Both the position numbers and the translations under genes were made by a program. A DNA stretch of 64,000 bases, taken from Nostoc linckia NIES-25. Lineage in GTDB: Bacteria; Cyanobacteriota; Cyanobacteriia; Cyanobacteriales; Nostocaceae. Under the pieces are notes generated by a model. The model saw only the letters and a list, made by a program, of their open reading frames with translations, ran no database searches and was not told the origin of the DNA. Positions 16,657-26,045 of the stretch are shown here, in pieces. How positions within the stretch are numbered: position 1 is the first letter of the stretch; each line of letters begins with the position of its first letter. Location of the stretch: the NCBI RefSeq assembly GCF_002368035.1, contig NZ_AP018223.1, positions 319,016 to 383,015 on the forward strand, read 5' to 3'.

Positions 16657-19257
16657 TTAGCCACTGTACAGCGGTTGTTTTACTTTCACGCCTGCATTTT
16701 GTTCTTGACTATCATTTAAATTAATCATCACTGGCTGAAGATCCCAGATATCTTGGGCATATTCACGAATGGTACGATCTGAGGAAAAATAACCAGTGCG
16801 AGCAGCATTCAATATTGACATCCTTATCCATTTTTCGCGATCTTGATAAGCTTGACTAGCTTTTTCTTGACACTCGATATAAGATTGATAATCTGCGAAT
16901 AAAATATATTCGTCCCGGTTTTTTAAGGAATCTATTAATGGCTGAAATAAGCCTGTATTTCCATCAGAAAAATAACCAGAACCAATTAGATCGATCGCTT
17001 GTTTGAGTTCGGGATTATTGTTGTAATAGTTCCACGGGTTGTATGCTTGCGCTTTCAATTGAGCAACTTCAGAAGCAGTTAATCCAAACTGAAAAAAGTT
17101 TTCTGCACCGACGCGATCGCGAATTTCAATATTTGCTCCATCCTGCGTACCAATTGTTAACGCTCCATTGATGGCAAACTTCATGTTACTTGTGCCAGAA
17201 GCTTCTTTTCCAGCAGTGGAAATTTGCTCGGAAAGGTCAGCAGCAGGATAAATTCGCTGTGCTAACGAAACATTGTAGTTGGGTAAAAAGACTACTTTTA
17301 GCTTGGAACCAACATCGGAATCGTGATTAATGACATTAGCAACAGAATTAATTAGCTTGATAATTAACTTCGCCATTGAGTAACCTGGTGCTGCCTTTCC
17401 ACCAAAAATTACAGTTCGCGGTACTATATCGAGGTTGGGATTTTTCTTGATCCGATTGTAGAGAGTAATAACATACAGTATATTTAAATGTTGGCGTTTG
17501 TACTCATGCAACCGCTTGACCTGAATATCAAACAGAGAATTGATATCTACCTCAATGCTAGTTGTTTGCAAAATATATTCTGCTAAATCTTGCTTGTTTT
17601 CAGATTTAATTTGCCACCAAGACTGGCAAAAATCTGCATTATCGATAAACGCTTCTAGTTGCTTGAGTTCATCTAAATTTTTAATCCAGCCTTTGCCAAT
17701 CTTCTTAGTAATTAACAGTGCTAGTTTCGGGTTGGCAAGTAATATCCAACGCCTGGGAGTAACACCATTAGTTTTGTTACTAAATTTTTCCGGAAACAAT
17801 TGATAAAAATCTGGAAACAAATTGTGTTTTAGGAGTTCGGTATGTAATTCGGCAACACCATTAATAGCGTGACTACCTACACAAGCGAGGTGTGCCATAC
17901 GAACTTTTTTCTCTGCACCTTCCTCAATCAGTGAAAGTCGAGCTATTTTCTGATTATCTTCGCCATACTTGAGACGAACTTGTGTTAGGAACCTACTATT
18001 AATTTCAAAAATGATTTCCAAATGTCTGGGTAACAAATGAGCAAATAAACCAATACTCCAACGTTCTAATGCTTCTGATAGTAAAGTATGATTAGTAAAT
18101 CCAAAACTATTCTCAGTAATATTCCAAGCTTTGTCCCAATCTAATTGATGAATATCTACTAACAACCGCATCATTTCTGCAATGCCAATCGCTGGATGGG
18201 TATCATTGATTTGGATAGCAAATTTTTTAGAGAACTCGTCGAAGCTTTCGTGTGTAAGTAGGTAATTGCGAATCATATCTTGCAGCGAGCAAGAAACAAA
18301 AAAGTATTGCTGTTCTAAACGAAGTTCTTTTCCTTGATAGTTTTGGTCATTCGGATAAAGGACTTTGGTAATATTTTCGGAATACACTTTATCTGCTACG
18401 GCGCGGGTAAAGTCTCCAGAGTTAAAAATCTGCAAGTTAAAATCTTCGCTGGCTTTGGCACTCCACAGGCGTAGCGTATTCACTGTATTGCTGTTATAAC
18501 CCGAAATTGCCGTATCGTAGGGTATGCCTAACACGGTTCGCTCTGGTATCCAGCGTACTTGATAGCGTCCGCGTTCGTCAGTGTAAGCTTCGGTGTGTCC
18601 GCCGAACTTGACTTCTACAATATAATCGAGACGAGGAATTTCCCAAGGATTACCAAATCTTAGCCAGCGATCTGGACGTTCTACCTGCCATCCGTCTTGA
18701 ATTACTTGCTGAAAAATCCCGAATTCGTAACGAATACCGTAACCAATAGCAGGCATTTCTAGACTAGAAAGAGAATCGAAAAAGCAAGCCGCCAGTCGTC
18801 CTAAACCACCATTACCTAATGCTGGTTCGTCTTCTTGTTCCAATACATCATAAAGATTAAATCCTAATTCTTGAAGAATATTACGAGCTTCTTTATAGAG
18901 TCCCACATTCATTAAATTTTTCCCTAACTGCGGCCCAATTAGGTATTCGGCAGATAGATAACAGAGGATTTTAATATTTTTGTGGAAATAGGTTTGTTCT
19001 ACAGTTTTGAGCCAGCGGTGCAGTAGGCGATCGCGTACAGTATACGCCAACGCCATGTAGTAATCGTGTGCAGTCGCCCAGTCTCGATCCTTGGCCTGGA
19101 TGTAGTATAGGTTATCTAAAAGAGCGCGTTTGAGCGTTACTGCATCCATCCCCGTGCGGTCATCTTGCACTTGAATTTCAACTTGTTCTGTCCGTCGATG
19201 ACATTTTTTGAAATGCGGGGTGCAATTATTTTTGTCATTGCTGTGAGTAAAATTCAT
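16657..19257 (-). CDS. glgP: Glycogen (alpha-glucan) phosphorylase
   Basis: 866 residues from the ATG at 19257, close to the usual length. It releases glucose 1-phosphate from glycogen, using pyridoxal phosphate. Visible motifs are YLSAEYLIGPQLG, EPALGNGGLGRLAACFFDSL, GIRYEFGIF, INDTHPAIGIAEMMR, VNGV-type NGVTPRRW, IQVKRLHEYKRQHLN, VIFGGKAAPGY and the PLP site EASGTSNMKFAINGALTIGT with Lys693. The frame stays open for 90 bp upstream of this ATG, but that extension resembles an ABC ATPase fragment (see 19258-19347), and phosphorylase-like sequence starts only after the ATG. The gene stands alone; no other glycogen gene is adjacent. It is followed downstream by repeat DNA. Confidence 0.95.
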   Translation of the reverse strand: MNFTHSNDKNNCTPHFKKCHRRTEQVEIQVQDDRTGMDAVTLKRALLDNLYYIQAKDRDWATAHDYYMALAYTVRDRLLHRWLKTVEQTYFHKNIKILCYLSAEYLIGPQLGKNLMNVGLYKEARNILQELGFNLYDVLEQEDEPALGNGGLGRLAACFFDSLSSLEMPAIGYGIRYEFGIFQQVIQDGWQVERPDRWLRFGNPWEIPRLDYIVEVKFGGHTEAYTDERGRYQVRWIPERTVLGIPYDTAISGYNSNTVNTLRLWSAKASEDFNLQIFNSGDFTRAVADKVYSENITKVLYPNDQNYQGKELRLEQQYFFVSCSLQDMIRNYLLTHESFDEFSKKFAIQINDTHPAIGIAEMMRLLVDIHQLDWDKAWNITENSFGFTNHTLLSEALERWSIGLFAHLLPRHLEIIFEINSRFLTQVRLKYGEDNQKIARLSLIEEGAEKKVRMAHLACVGSHAINGVAELHTELLKHNLFPDFYQLFPEKFSNKTNGVTPRRWILLANPKLALLITKKIGKGWIKNLDELKQLEAFIDNADFCQSWWQIKSENKQDLAEYILQTTSIEVDINSLFDIQVKRLHEYKRQHLNILYVITLYNRIKKNPNLDIVPRTVIFGGKAAPGYSMAKLIIKLINSVANVINHDSDVGSKLKVVFLPNYNVSLAQRIYPAADLSEQISTAGKEASGTSNMKFAINGALTIGTQDGANIEIRDRVGAENFFQFGLTASEVAQLKAQAYNPWNYYNNNPELKQAIDLIGSGYFSDGNTGLFQPLIDSLKNRDEYILFADYQSYIECQEKASQAYQDREKWIRMSILNAARTGYFSSDRTIREYAQDIWDLQPVMINLNDSQEQNAGVKVKQPLYSG

Positions 19258-19347
19258 AGGTTGAAATCTCTTATCAAGAAATGATGCCGATTCATCCATT
19301 AAAATCGCTTCCGGTTCAAGTGCGATCGCTTTATTCAGTCGCAGCAA
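19258..19347 (-). pseudogene. Possible fossil of an ABC-transporter ATPase Walker B region
   Basis: In frame with and upstream of glgP, the translated stretch NKAIALEPEAILMDESASFL resembles the Walker B/D-loop of ABC ATPases (consensus ARALALEPEVLLMDEPxSALD), with Pro and Ala replaced. A stop codon lies two codons further upstream. It is only about 24 residues long, so chance cannot be excluded. It explains why a longer glgP start should not be used. Confidence 0.4.
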
Positions 19348-19404
19348 AGTTTACGGCTATGTTTGCTCGTGGGATTTTTACCATAAGCAAAGTTCCAATC
19401 AGCT

Positions 19405-19899
19405 TTATGGAGAATTATTAGTTTGAGGAAGAACAATTGTAATTCCATACTCAGGAGCGGTTGCTAATATTCGGTCAATCACTTCTTGAGTTATGGGCAA
19501 GGGTGGAACTGACGAATTCTCTACTTTAGTTCCGACTCGTGCAAAAAACTTTTCTATTCCGCCTGGAGTAGCCCAAATCAGCATTTTGGCTGGTGCAGAA
19601 CCAATATTTTTAAAACTATGGAGTTGGCCTTTGGGAGAATGCAAGAATGTTCCGGGAGTTGCTACAACTGTTTGTTCGTCAAGATAAAACTCTACCGAAC
19701 CTTCTTGAATGTAGAATGCTTCATCTTCTCGACTATGAATATGTGGCGGCGGGCCTAATTGGGGTGCAAGTACTACTTCAAACAGTGCATACTTGCCACC
19801 TGTTTGTTCGCTCGTAGCTTTAAAGGTGGCTACATCCCCCGCTACTGAATAACTATCACCTTCACCTGGTTGCTGCCATATACCGTGATTAATTGTCAT
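19405..19899 (-). CDS. Cupin-domain protein (quercetin-dioxygenase-like)
   Basis: 164 residues from the ATG at 19899. AGGAG lies 9 nt upstream of this ATG, which decides the start; in-frame upstream starts at 19908 (ATG, overlapping the AGGAG) and 19947 are less suitable. One beta-barrel cupin: motif 1 PPPHIHSREDEAFYIQEGSV (metal ligands His, His, Glu) and motif 2 PGTFLHSPKGQLHSFKNIG (His). The C-terminal extension (about 120-164) has VPPLPITQEVIDRILATAPE, seen in many stand-alone cupins of unknown substrate. Probably a cytosolic metal-binding enzyme or sensor of small molecules. Monocistronic. Confidence 0.8.
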   Translation of the reverse strand: MTINHGIWQQPGEGDSYSVAGDVATFKATSEQTGGKYALFEVVLAPQLGPPPHIHSREDEAFYIQEGSVEFYLDEQTVVATPGTFLHSPKGQLHSFKNIGSAPAKMLIWATPGGIEKFFARVGTKVENSSVPPLPITQEVIDRILATAPEYGITIVLPQTNNSP

Positions 19900-20065
19900 T
19901 TTCGTCATCTCCTGAGTTTTATGACAAACAGATTGCCCCGCTCGCACAAATTAACAAAACACAGCCTAGCCACGATCGAAAATTTCAGTAATTAAGTTCC
20001 AATGCACTCTCCACTATTGTTTGTGCCAAAAGTAATAATGATTCAATTTAAAGCGATCGCTCAAA

Positions 20066-20185
20066 TTACTTTTTTGCTTTGACTGCCTGCTGACTCAATT
20101 GCACTACAATATCTTGGGGCAATGGATCGACGACACCATCAGTAGGCAGAGATTTAATCTCATATCCATTTCTCTCACTTACCAT
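20066..20185 (-). pseudogene. 3' remnant of an unknown gene joined to a MITE
   Basis: The last about 35 codons of a gene, reading ERNGYEIKSLPTDGVVDPLP and ending QQAVKAKK, are joined at about 20172 to MITE copy C. The repeat supplies an ATG (20185) and the codons VSE. I do not recognise the family. The rest of the original gene is not found across the repeat, so this is probably a truncated relic, although a 39-residue product is formally possible. Confidence 0.5.
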
Positions 20186-20330
20186 CAAGATCCGCATTAC
20201 CCCACCCCGATTTTGTCTAAAGCCAAAATCGCCCCTCCCCTTGCTAAGGGGAGGGGTTGGGGGTGGGGTAAAACGATTGTGGGGCAATTTGAGCTTAAGT
20301 TGGCATCAATGCATAGCTATGCGCCCCTAC
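20173..20330. mobile_element. MITE family 1, copy C (one end lost)
   Basis: About 158 bp matching the inner and right parts of copies A, B and D (CTTACCATCAAGATCCGC, the CCCCTCCCCTTGCTAAGGGG hairpin, CTTAAGTTGGCATCAATGCA, GCGCCCCTAC). The left terminal repeat is missing and unrelated coding sequence begins at the junction. Confidence 0.75.
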
Positions 20331-20361
20331 CTTGTACCTCACGCTTATCGAGAAATCAAGA

Positions 20362-21153
20362 TTACGGCAAATCCATATGTATAATTCTTGGTATCAATGA
20401 ATCTGCTTCAACTAATAAAATGCTTTGTTCTTCAAAGCTTATCCAATTTTGCTTAGACAAAGGTTCTGATGCAACAATAACTCCGTTTGGATTATTTTCA
20501 TCATAAGACCAATAGAGACTCGGCGCTTCTGTACCATAAGCATAGCGAACTGCCGCCATTGCTTGACCATCACTAAAAATTATGTTGGAACTAAATGTGG
20601 TATCGTATTTTTGAGCTAAATCAGCCAATGTTTGCAGCGTCATACTTAGAGCTGACAAAAGATTACTATCAAAAGATGACTGCCACATTTCTACTAGCAG
20701 AGCGAAAATGTGTTCTGAGTCTGTCATACCTTTAATCAAATGGTATGTTAAATCAGAAAGTCCATCACGTATAGGTCTATAGAGTGTTTGTTTAAAGTTC
20801 GATATTTCACCATTATGGACAAACAAAAGTTTTTCACTACGGAAGGGCTGGCAGTTACTAATATCAAGTGATTCGCCCATTCCAGCTAGTCGAACATAAC
20901 CTACAGTGCAATTAGATTGTATGTATTGGCTTAATTCTTGCAAATTTGTATCGTTCCACAGTGGAATAGTGTTACGGTAAATAAATGATTTTCCCGCTTC
21001 ATCGTACCAGCCTACACCAGTACCGTCTCCACACACGACTCCAGACTTTAATTCTAGAGGATTATAACTTTGCTGATAAAGAGAATGTTCTTCTTTATAC
21101 AATAATTGTTCGAGCCGAATACCGTTGCCAAGGTAGCCAATTAATCTACACAT
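20362..21153 (-). CDS. Class II glutamine amidotransferase (EgtC/YafJ-like)
   Basis: 263 residues. The start is fixed at the ATG at 21153 because the protein must begin Met-Cys (MCRLIGYLG), the Cys becoming the N-terminal nucleophile; the in-frame TTG at 21162 is rejected. The Ntn-type glutaminase fold is seen in GDGTGVGWYDEAG, VGYVRLAGMGE (substrate Arg), NCQPFRSEKLLFVHNGEISN and SDGQAMAAVRYA. The length fits the stand-alone family that includes the ergothioneine pathway hydrolase EgtC, but no egtB or egtD lies nearby, so the substrate stays open. No synthetase domain is present, so it is probably a hydrolase or amidase. Monocistronic; divergent from the next gene. Confidence 0.85.
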   Translation of the reverse strand: MCRLIGYLGNGIRLEQLLYKEEHSLYQQSYNPLELKSGVVCGDGTGVGWYDEAGKSFIYRNTIPLWNDTNLQELSQYIQSNCTVGYVRLAGMGESLDISNCQPFRSEKLLFVHNGEISNFKQTLYRPIRDGLSDLTYHLIKGMTDSEHIFALLVEMWQSSFDSNLLSALSMTLQTLADLAQKYDTTFSSNIIFSDGQAMAAVRYAYGTEAPSLYWSYDENNPNGVIVASEPLSKQNWISFEEQSILLVEADSLIPRIIHMDLP

Positions 21154-21354
21154 AGAAAACAAAAATGATGGAAAAATGAACGAATTTTGCTACGAAATTA
21201 ATTTTAATTTTCTGCCTTTAACTATTGTTAACTATTATTACTTTACCAATGAATTTATATATTGTGTATGCTTTTACCATGACTAAAGTAATGGATGTAT
21301 TTGTGACTTTAGTAAGAACATGTTCCCTTGGAATTATTAAACGGTAATTTACTT

Positions 21355-21864
21355 ATGAGCCAACTAGAAAACATTCAAGGTGAGTACGAAAAGTTTCCCG
21401 AACAATTTGAAAGTATAATTATTAGCACCGTTAGCGCAGAAGGAATACCTAATGCTAGTTATGCTCCCTTTGTGATGGATGATGCTAAGAATATTTATAT
21501 TTATGTCAGTGGTCTGGCGACTCATACCAAAAATCTCCATGCCAATCCTCATGTTAGTGTTTTGTTTATTGAGGATGAAGCCAAAAGCAACCAAATTTTT
21601 GCCCGTACCCGTTTGAGTTTTGATTGCGCGGTAACTTTGATAGAGCGCGAAAGCGACAAGTGGAATCAAATTGTTGACCAATTTCAAAAGCGATTTGGTC
21701 AAATTATAGAAATTTTGCGAGGCTTGCCTGATTTTCGGGTTTTTCAGCTAACTCCCAGTGAAGGTCGTTTTGTTGTCGGCTTTGGGGCAGCTTATCGCAT
21801 TAAGGGTGGTAATCTCCATCAACTTGCTCAAATTACAAAAGATAGCGACCAACAGCAACAATAA
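21355..21864 (+). CDS. HugZ/pyridoxamine-phosphate-oxidase-fold protein
   Basis: 169 residues from the ATG at 21355; an in-frame TTG at 21328 is a less likely start. The split-barrel FMN-binding-like fold is seen in IIISTVSAEGIPNASYAPFV, IYIYVSGLATHTKNLHANPH, VSVLFIEDEAKSNQIFARTR and LSFDCAVTLIERES. The C-terminus has GRFVVGFGAAYRIKG, the position where HugZ/HutZ family members carry haem-contacting residues. HugZ-type proteins bind and sometimes degrade haem; the exact activity here is inferred only from fold and end motif. Monocistronic, divergent from the amidotransferase. Confidence 0.75.
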   Translation: MSQLENIQGEYEKFPEQFESIIISTVSAEGIPNASYAPFVMDDAKNIYIYVSGLATHTKNLHANPHVSVLFIEDEAKSNQIFARTRLSFDCAVTLIERESDKWNQIVDQFQKRFGQIIEILRGLPDFRVFQLTPSEGRFVVGFGAAYRIKGGNLHQLAQITKDSDQQQQ

Positions 21865-22285
21865 CAATTCAAAATTCAAAACTTGTACTGAGCGTAGTCG
21901 AAGTATTCAAAATTCAAAATTCAAGACAGTTGGAGTTGGGGATTTAAACCTCAACTCAACTGATACTACGTGTAGACGTAGGGGTTTTAAACCCTTGATG
22001 TTACGATAAATATAAGAATTCATGAGTCATAATTCACCAATCAAAATAATTAAATAATCAGAGTAATAGATGAATAAATATAGCAATGATATAAGAAACA
22101 TCTTGCAAAAGTAACTTGTACAAGATGTTGAGGTAAGGTTAAAGGTAAACGGGAAAATTTCATCCTTTCCCCTTTACCCCACTTCTGCAATAAGTCTAAG
22201 TTATAGCTTCTGATTATTAGGTGTTGAATTATGATTTATGAATTATCAATTATCAACGAACCCATGAAGCTCAATCTGTAATTTT
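21865..22285. other. Intergenic region with dispersed repeats
   Basis: 421 bp holding ATTCAAAATTCAAAA tracts around a TGAGCGTAGTCGAAGTA spacer (21865-21925), a family 3 repeat (21926-22006) and AT-rich DNA. No gene seen. Confidence 0.6.
21926..22006 (+). repeat. Dispersed repeat family 3, copy 1
   Basis: About 80 bp beginning ACAGTTGGAGTTGGGGATTT and ending near TTTTAAACCCTTGATGTTAC. A similar copy in the same orientation lies at 47910-47992. Confidence 0.7.
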
Positions 22286-23170
22286 ATGCTTAAGTTTCAA
22301 CCTCCTGGCTTCGGACACAAAGTCATTCATACATCCTTAGGGGCAATGGTTTATTACACCCAAACTACTGCACCTTGGGCGCTTGCTGACACTGAAATAC
22401 CGCCACTTTTATTTCTGCATAACTTTGGTGGTGGTGCGTCTGCATATGAATGGTCTAAGGTTTACCCGGCTTTTGCCTCGAATTACCAAATTTTAGCGCC
22501 CGATTTAATCGGTTGGGGTGAATCGGCTCATCCAGTTAGAGATTATCAAATTAAGGATTATTTGAATACGATCGCTGAATTTATCATCCAAACTTGTCAC
22601 CAACCAGTCACAGTAGTAGCCTCGTCCCTAACAGCGGCTTTTGCTATCCGCTTAGCTATTACCCAACCAAATTTATTCCAAAGATTATTTTTGGTCTGTC
22701 CCTCTGGATTTAATGACTTTGGACAAGGTAGTGGGCGCAGGCTTCCGCTTTCAGTAATCAATACACCAGTGGTAGACGATTTGATTTATAGTCTGGGTGC
22801 AGAAAATGAAATCGCAGTGCGAAACTTTTTACAAAGTTTTCTCTTTGCTAAACCACAACGAGTATCCCAAGAAATGGTAGAAGCTTATTTAACTTCTGCC
22901 CAACAACCTAATGCTAAGTTTGCCGCTTTAACATTTTTGCGCGGCGATCTTTATTTTGATTTGAGTTTATATATTCAACAACTAACAATTCCCACGGTGA
23001 TATTTTGGGGAGAAAAAGCACAATTTACTAGCATCAAATCAGGACGAAGATTAGCAAATTTAAATACAAACGCAATTCAAAAATTTTACGCCATCGCAGA
23101 TGCCGGAGTTTTACCTCATTTGGAAGTCCCAGAAATCACGATTGGCCTATTGCAACGATATCTTGGGTGA
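22286..23170 (+). CDS. Alpha/beta-fold hydrolase
   Basis: 294 residues. HNFGGGASAYEWSKV (oxyanion loop HxFGG), APDLIGWGESAHP, the nucleophile elbow VVASSLTAAFAIRLA (a Ser with the degenerate A-S-S-L-T instead of G-x-S-x-G), and the late LPHLEVPE supplying the catalytic His, with an Asp/Glu candidate in FWGEKAQF. The order matches cyanobacterial alpha/beta hydrolases of unknown substrate. The position between two repeat-rich spacers suggests a single-gene transcript. The ATG is preceded by a weak ribosome binding site. Confidence 0.8.
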   Translation: MLKFQPPGFGHKVIHTSLGAMVYYTQTTAPWALADTEIPPLLFLHNFGGGASAYEWSKVYPAFASNYQILAPDLIGWGESAHPVRDYQIKDYLNTIAEFIIQTCHQPVTVVASSLTAAFAIRLAITQPNLFQRLFLVCPSGFNDFGQGSGRRLPLSVINTPVVDDLIYSLGAENEIAVRNFLQSFLFAKPQRVSQEMVEAYLTSAQQPNAKFAALTFLRGDLYFDLSLYIQQLTIPTVIFWGEKAQFTSIKSGRRLANLNTNAIQKFYAIADAGVLPHLEVPEITIGLLQRYLG

Positions 23171-23260
23171 GTGGGGACTGGGGGGATGGGGGGATGGGGA
23201 GATGGGGGGATGGGGGGAAAGAGAATTCTTCCTACACCTTCCAATGCTCCATACCCAATG
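23171..23260. repeat. GGGGGAT heptanucleotide tract
   Basis: A G-rich tract of GGGGGAT-like units (about 23177-23218), followed at 23258-23283 by ATGACTA units that run into the stop codon of the metalloprotease. These are short tandemly repeated sequences typical of Nostocales. Confidence 0.75.
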
Positions 23261-23261
23261 A

Positions 23262-26030
23262 CTAATGACTAATGACTAATGACTTCAACGCTTTATTAAT
23301 GCGATCGCCAGAAGCTTGTAAGTGGGCTAAGGTGTAAATATCAATATTTTCACTTAGTTGTTTGAGTCTGACATCTATGGCTGTTTGCAGTTGCCGCAAT
23401 TCATACCACGCCAGTGTCCGACCATCTTCAGGCGCATCATTAGTATGCAACATCATCCCTAGCAAAATATTCAGATATTCTTGTTGCAACGAACGCCGCA
23501 TACTAGAAATCTGCTTAAATTCTCCAGGGTTTAAAACTTCTGTCCAGATGCTTGTTTGCAAGGTGTCAAACAATTCTGGAATCGAGAGTGCTTCCCCAGG
23601 CTGGGTTTTTAATTCTATATCTTGTAACCGATTTAAGCGATCGCCATCTAATAGCGATCGCAGTATCGCACTTTGGAAACTCAAAATGCGATCGTGAATC
23701 GGATAATCAAGGCGATAATTCGGTGCAAAACTACCCCAATGTCGCCAACGCGATGGAGCCAACTGATTTAATAATTGTCCTGAGAAATTAAAAGCATTTT
23801 CACCAAATACATATTGTTGTAATTTCGTCAATGCTTGACGTTGTTTTAATAATGAAACTGGTACAAATGCCCAGGATGTATCATCGCCAGCATGGAGACG
23901 CCGAAACGATTGCCCAGCAATGTATTCAGAGAGTAATTTTGCATTACTAAAATAATATCCAAGTACTCTATCGAATAAGACGCGCAGGTTACTGTAACTT
24001 TCTCCTGGTGATAAATAACCCTTTTCCAGGCGCTGCAACATCATGCGGGCGTTATCCATTTGCCACTGGGAATAAACCAGCACATCATTACTCATATCCC
24101 AAACATTTGCTAAGGGATTGATATCTAAGATATCTTCATCTGTTGCGTAAGATAATTCTGGTTGCGGTGAAGCCAAGGCAATCTTTTCCAAAAAAGTTTT
24201 TTCCATTTCTGGAATTATTGGCTCAATTTTTGGCGATGGGTTGATTTTATAACCATACTCTATTGCCCATTCGTCATACGGCCCCACAATTTCTGGAAAA
24301 TAGTCCCCTTGCTCTACTCCCTGTGGTGCTACATTCACAGGTAGATAGTCCATCACCGAACCGACTAAACCTTTAGCGTGAGTAATTTCAGTGTTATTTA
24401 ATTCATGAGGTGCTAACATAGCGCTGCCGTGAAAGTTATGGCGCAAACCGAGAGTATGTCCGACTTCATGAGCAATCAAAGAACGCAAATATTGATGCAC
24501 ATATTCTTGCATGACTTCACTACTGGGTGTAGCGTTTTGCAAAATTGACAATGCCAGTGCCCCCATAGTTGCCTGATTTACAGACCCCATACCATAGCAG
24601 ACATCAGAATTCTCTTGTGAAGCCAACGCTTGAGAGTTAGCAGTGTGCGACTGGAAACCGCTACTCGTCACCTTTTTTCCCGACTCCCGACTTTTCTCAG
24701 GTAAATCTCGACCGGTGCATTGGGAATTTAATCCCTTATTATTTGACTCCACGTAGGTGTCATAAGTTTGGCGAATTGAGCGCACCATATTGGCGTCTAC
24801 AATAATATCTGCATCCAATATTTCCCCGGTGAGTGGGTTGACGCGGGCTGGGCCTCTGGCAAAACCTCCATCCAGAGAATTGAACCAGCGAATAGTGTTG
24901 TAACGTACATCTGCCGGTTGCCAATCAGCATCATCCGGCATTTGTTTTACTTCAATGGCATTTTGAAATCCGGCTTTTTCAAATGCTTTGTTCCACATCA
25001 AGACGCCTTCACGAATCGCATCGCGATACTCTAGCGGTACAGCATTTTCAATCCAAAATACAATCGGTTTTTTGGGTGGAGATAAAGAAGTGTTGGGGTC
25101 GGATGGTTCTAAGTGCCAACGATTAATGTAACGGACAAATTCTTCTTGGAAGTTATTATTAGAGAAATTTTGAAAGGCAGTAATAAAATATCCTACTCTA
25201 TCATCGGCAAGTCTGGGAACATAATTGTTGTTTTCTCTTAGCTGGGAAAAACTGTAGTGTACCTTGAGAGTCAGCGCCCTGCTATCGGGTACGCTGACTA
25301 AATCTGCTCCTTCTTGTGAAGAAAAACCATAAATTGAATCAATCTCTATATTTTCGGGGAAGCTGTTAACATCTCCAAAATAAGACTTGCTTGGTTCTAA
25401 GTAATAATCAGCTTGCAAATAGTATTTTAATAAAGGAGCTAACCCTGGAAAGTCCTGCATTAATAGGTTATCCAGGTCAATCAAAATATTTTTAGTAAAC
25501 GGATGAATACCATCTATTGGCAGTGAATAAAGAACCGAATCGCTAAATGATCGAGCAAGCGATCGCTGTTCTGATTTACTCTCTGTACGGAATTTTACAT
25601 TACGGACGACAAAATGCAATTTGTTATTTATTCGCCGGAAATAAAATAGAAAATCTGCAAGTGGTAATCCACTATAAATTCCATTTTCACCAATACCCGA
25701 TTCTAATGTTACTGTGGCTAAATAGTTTTTATTTAACTGCTCTGTTTTAATTTCCAAATAAATTTTATCTGAGTCATCATTGCAATAAATTGTGAAGAGT
25801 CCCTCTAATTTATCAGAGCTTTTAGCTATTTCAATAAATCGCAAAAAACCATCTTTTCTACTATTGCCAAAATTATTGTCAGCACTTGCTAAGTTTTCAA
25901 TTACTGGGAGTGCATTAAATGACTGCAAATCAATATTTTCAAGTTGGTTGGCTGCTGCGTAATCCGTCACTAGTAACAAGTTGCACAGTAAAACTAAAAA
26001 GATTGCTAATTTTGCGACCCAGTATTTCAT
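23262..26030 (-). CDS. Exported zinc metalloprotease (DUF5117/met-zincin type)
   Basis: 922 residues from the ATG at 26030, with CAGGTGG about 9 nt upstream; an in-frame GTG at 26045 overlaps that ribosome binding site. Signal peptide KLAIFLVLLCNLLLVTDYAAA. The N-terminal third (about 60-300) resembles DUF5118/DUF5117. The catalytic site HEVGHTLGLRHNFHGS has His521, Glu522, His525 and His531, and the Met-turn SVMDYLPVN follows. The C-terminal half resembles DUF4953. This is the standard order of the family. Expected location is the periplasm or outside; the substrate is unknown. An insertion before the zinc site (about 440-490, GRDLPEKSRESGKK and a Ser/Ala-rich stretch) looks variable. Confidence 0.85.
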   Translation of the reverse strand: MKYWVAKLAIFLVLLCNLLLVTDYAAANQLENIDLQSFNALPVIENLASADNNFGNSRKDGFLRFIEIAKSSDKLEGLFTIYCNDDSDKIYLEIKTEQLNKNYLATVTLESGIGENGIYSGLPLADFLFYFRRINNKLHFVVRNVKFRTESKSEQRSLARSFSDSVLYSLPIDGIHPFTKNILIDLDNLLMQDFPGLAPLLKYYLQADYYLEPSKSYFGDVNSFPENIEIDSIYGFSSQEGADLVSVPDSRALTLKVHYSFSQLRENNNYVPRLADDRVGYFITAFQNFSNNNFQEEFVRYINRWHLEPSDPNTSLSPPKKPIVFWIENAVPLEYRDAIREGVLMWNKAFEKAGFQNAIEVKQMPDDADWQPADVRYNTIRWFNSLDGGFARGPARVNPLTGEILDADIIVDANMVRSIRQTYDTYVESNNKGLNSQCTGRDLPEKSRESGKKVTSSGFQSHTANSQALASQENSDVCYGMGSVNQATMGALALSILQNATPSSEVMQEYVHQYLRSLIAHEVGHTLGLRHNFHGSAMLAPHELNNTEITHAKGLVGSVMDYLPVNVAPQGVEQGDYFPEIVGPYDEWAIEYGYKINPSPKIEPIIPEMEKTFLEKIALASPQPELSYATDEDILDINPLANVWDMSNDVLVYSQWQMDNARMMLQRLEKGYLSPGESYSNLRVLFDRVLGYYFSNAKLLSEYIAGQSFRRLHAGDDTSWAFVPVSLLKQRQALTKLQQYVFGENAFNFSGQLLNQLAPSRWRHWGSFAPNYRLDYPIHDRILSFQSAILRSLLDGDRLNRLQDIELKTQPGEALSIPELFDTLQTSIWTEVLNPGEFKQISSMRRSLQQEYLNILLGMMLHTNDAPEDGRTLAWYELRQLQTAIDVRLKQLSENIDIYTLAHLQASGDRINKALKSLVISH

Positions 26031-26045
26031 CCTTTGGCTTTCCAC

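Noticed and set aside
19258..19347. Longer N-terminus for glycogen phosphorylase
   Set aside because: The extension has no phosphorylase similarity and looks like ABC ATPase sequence; the ATG at 19257 fits the family length.
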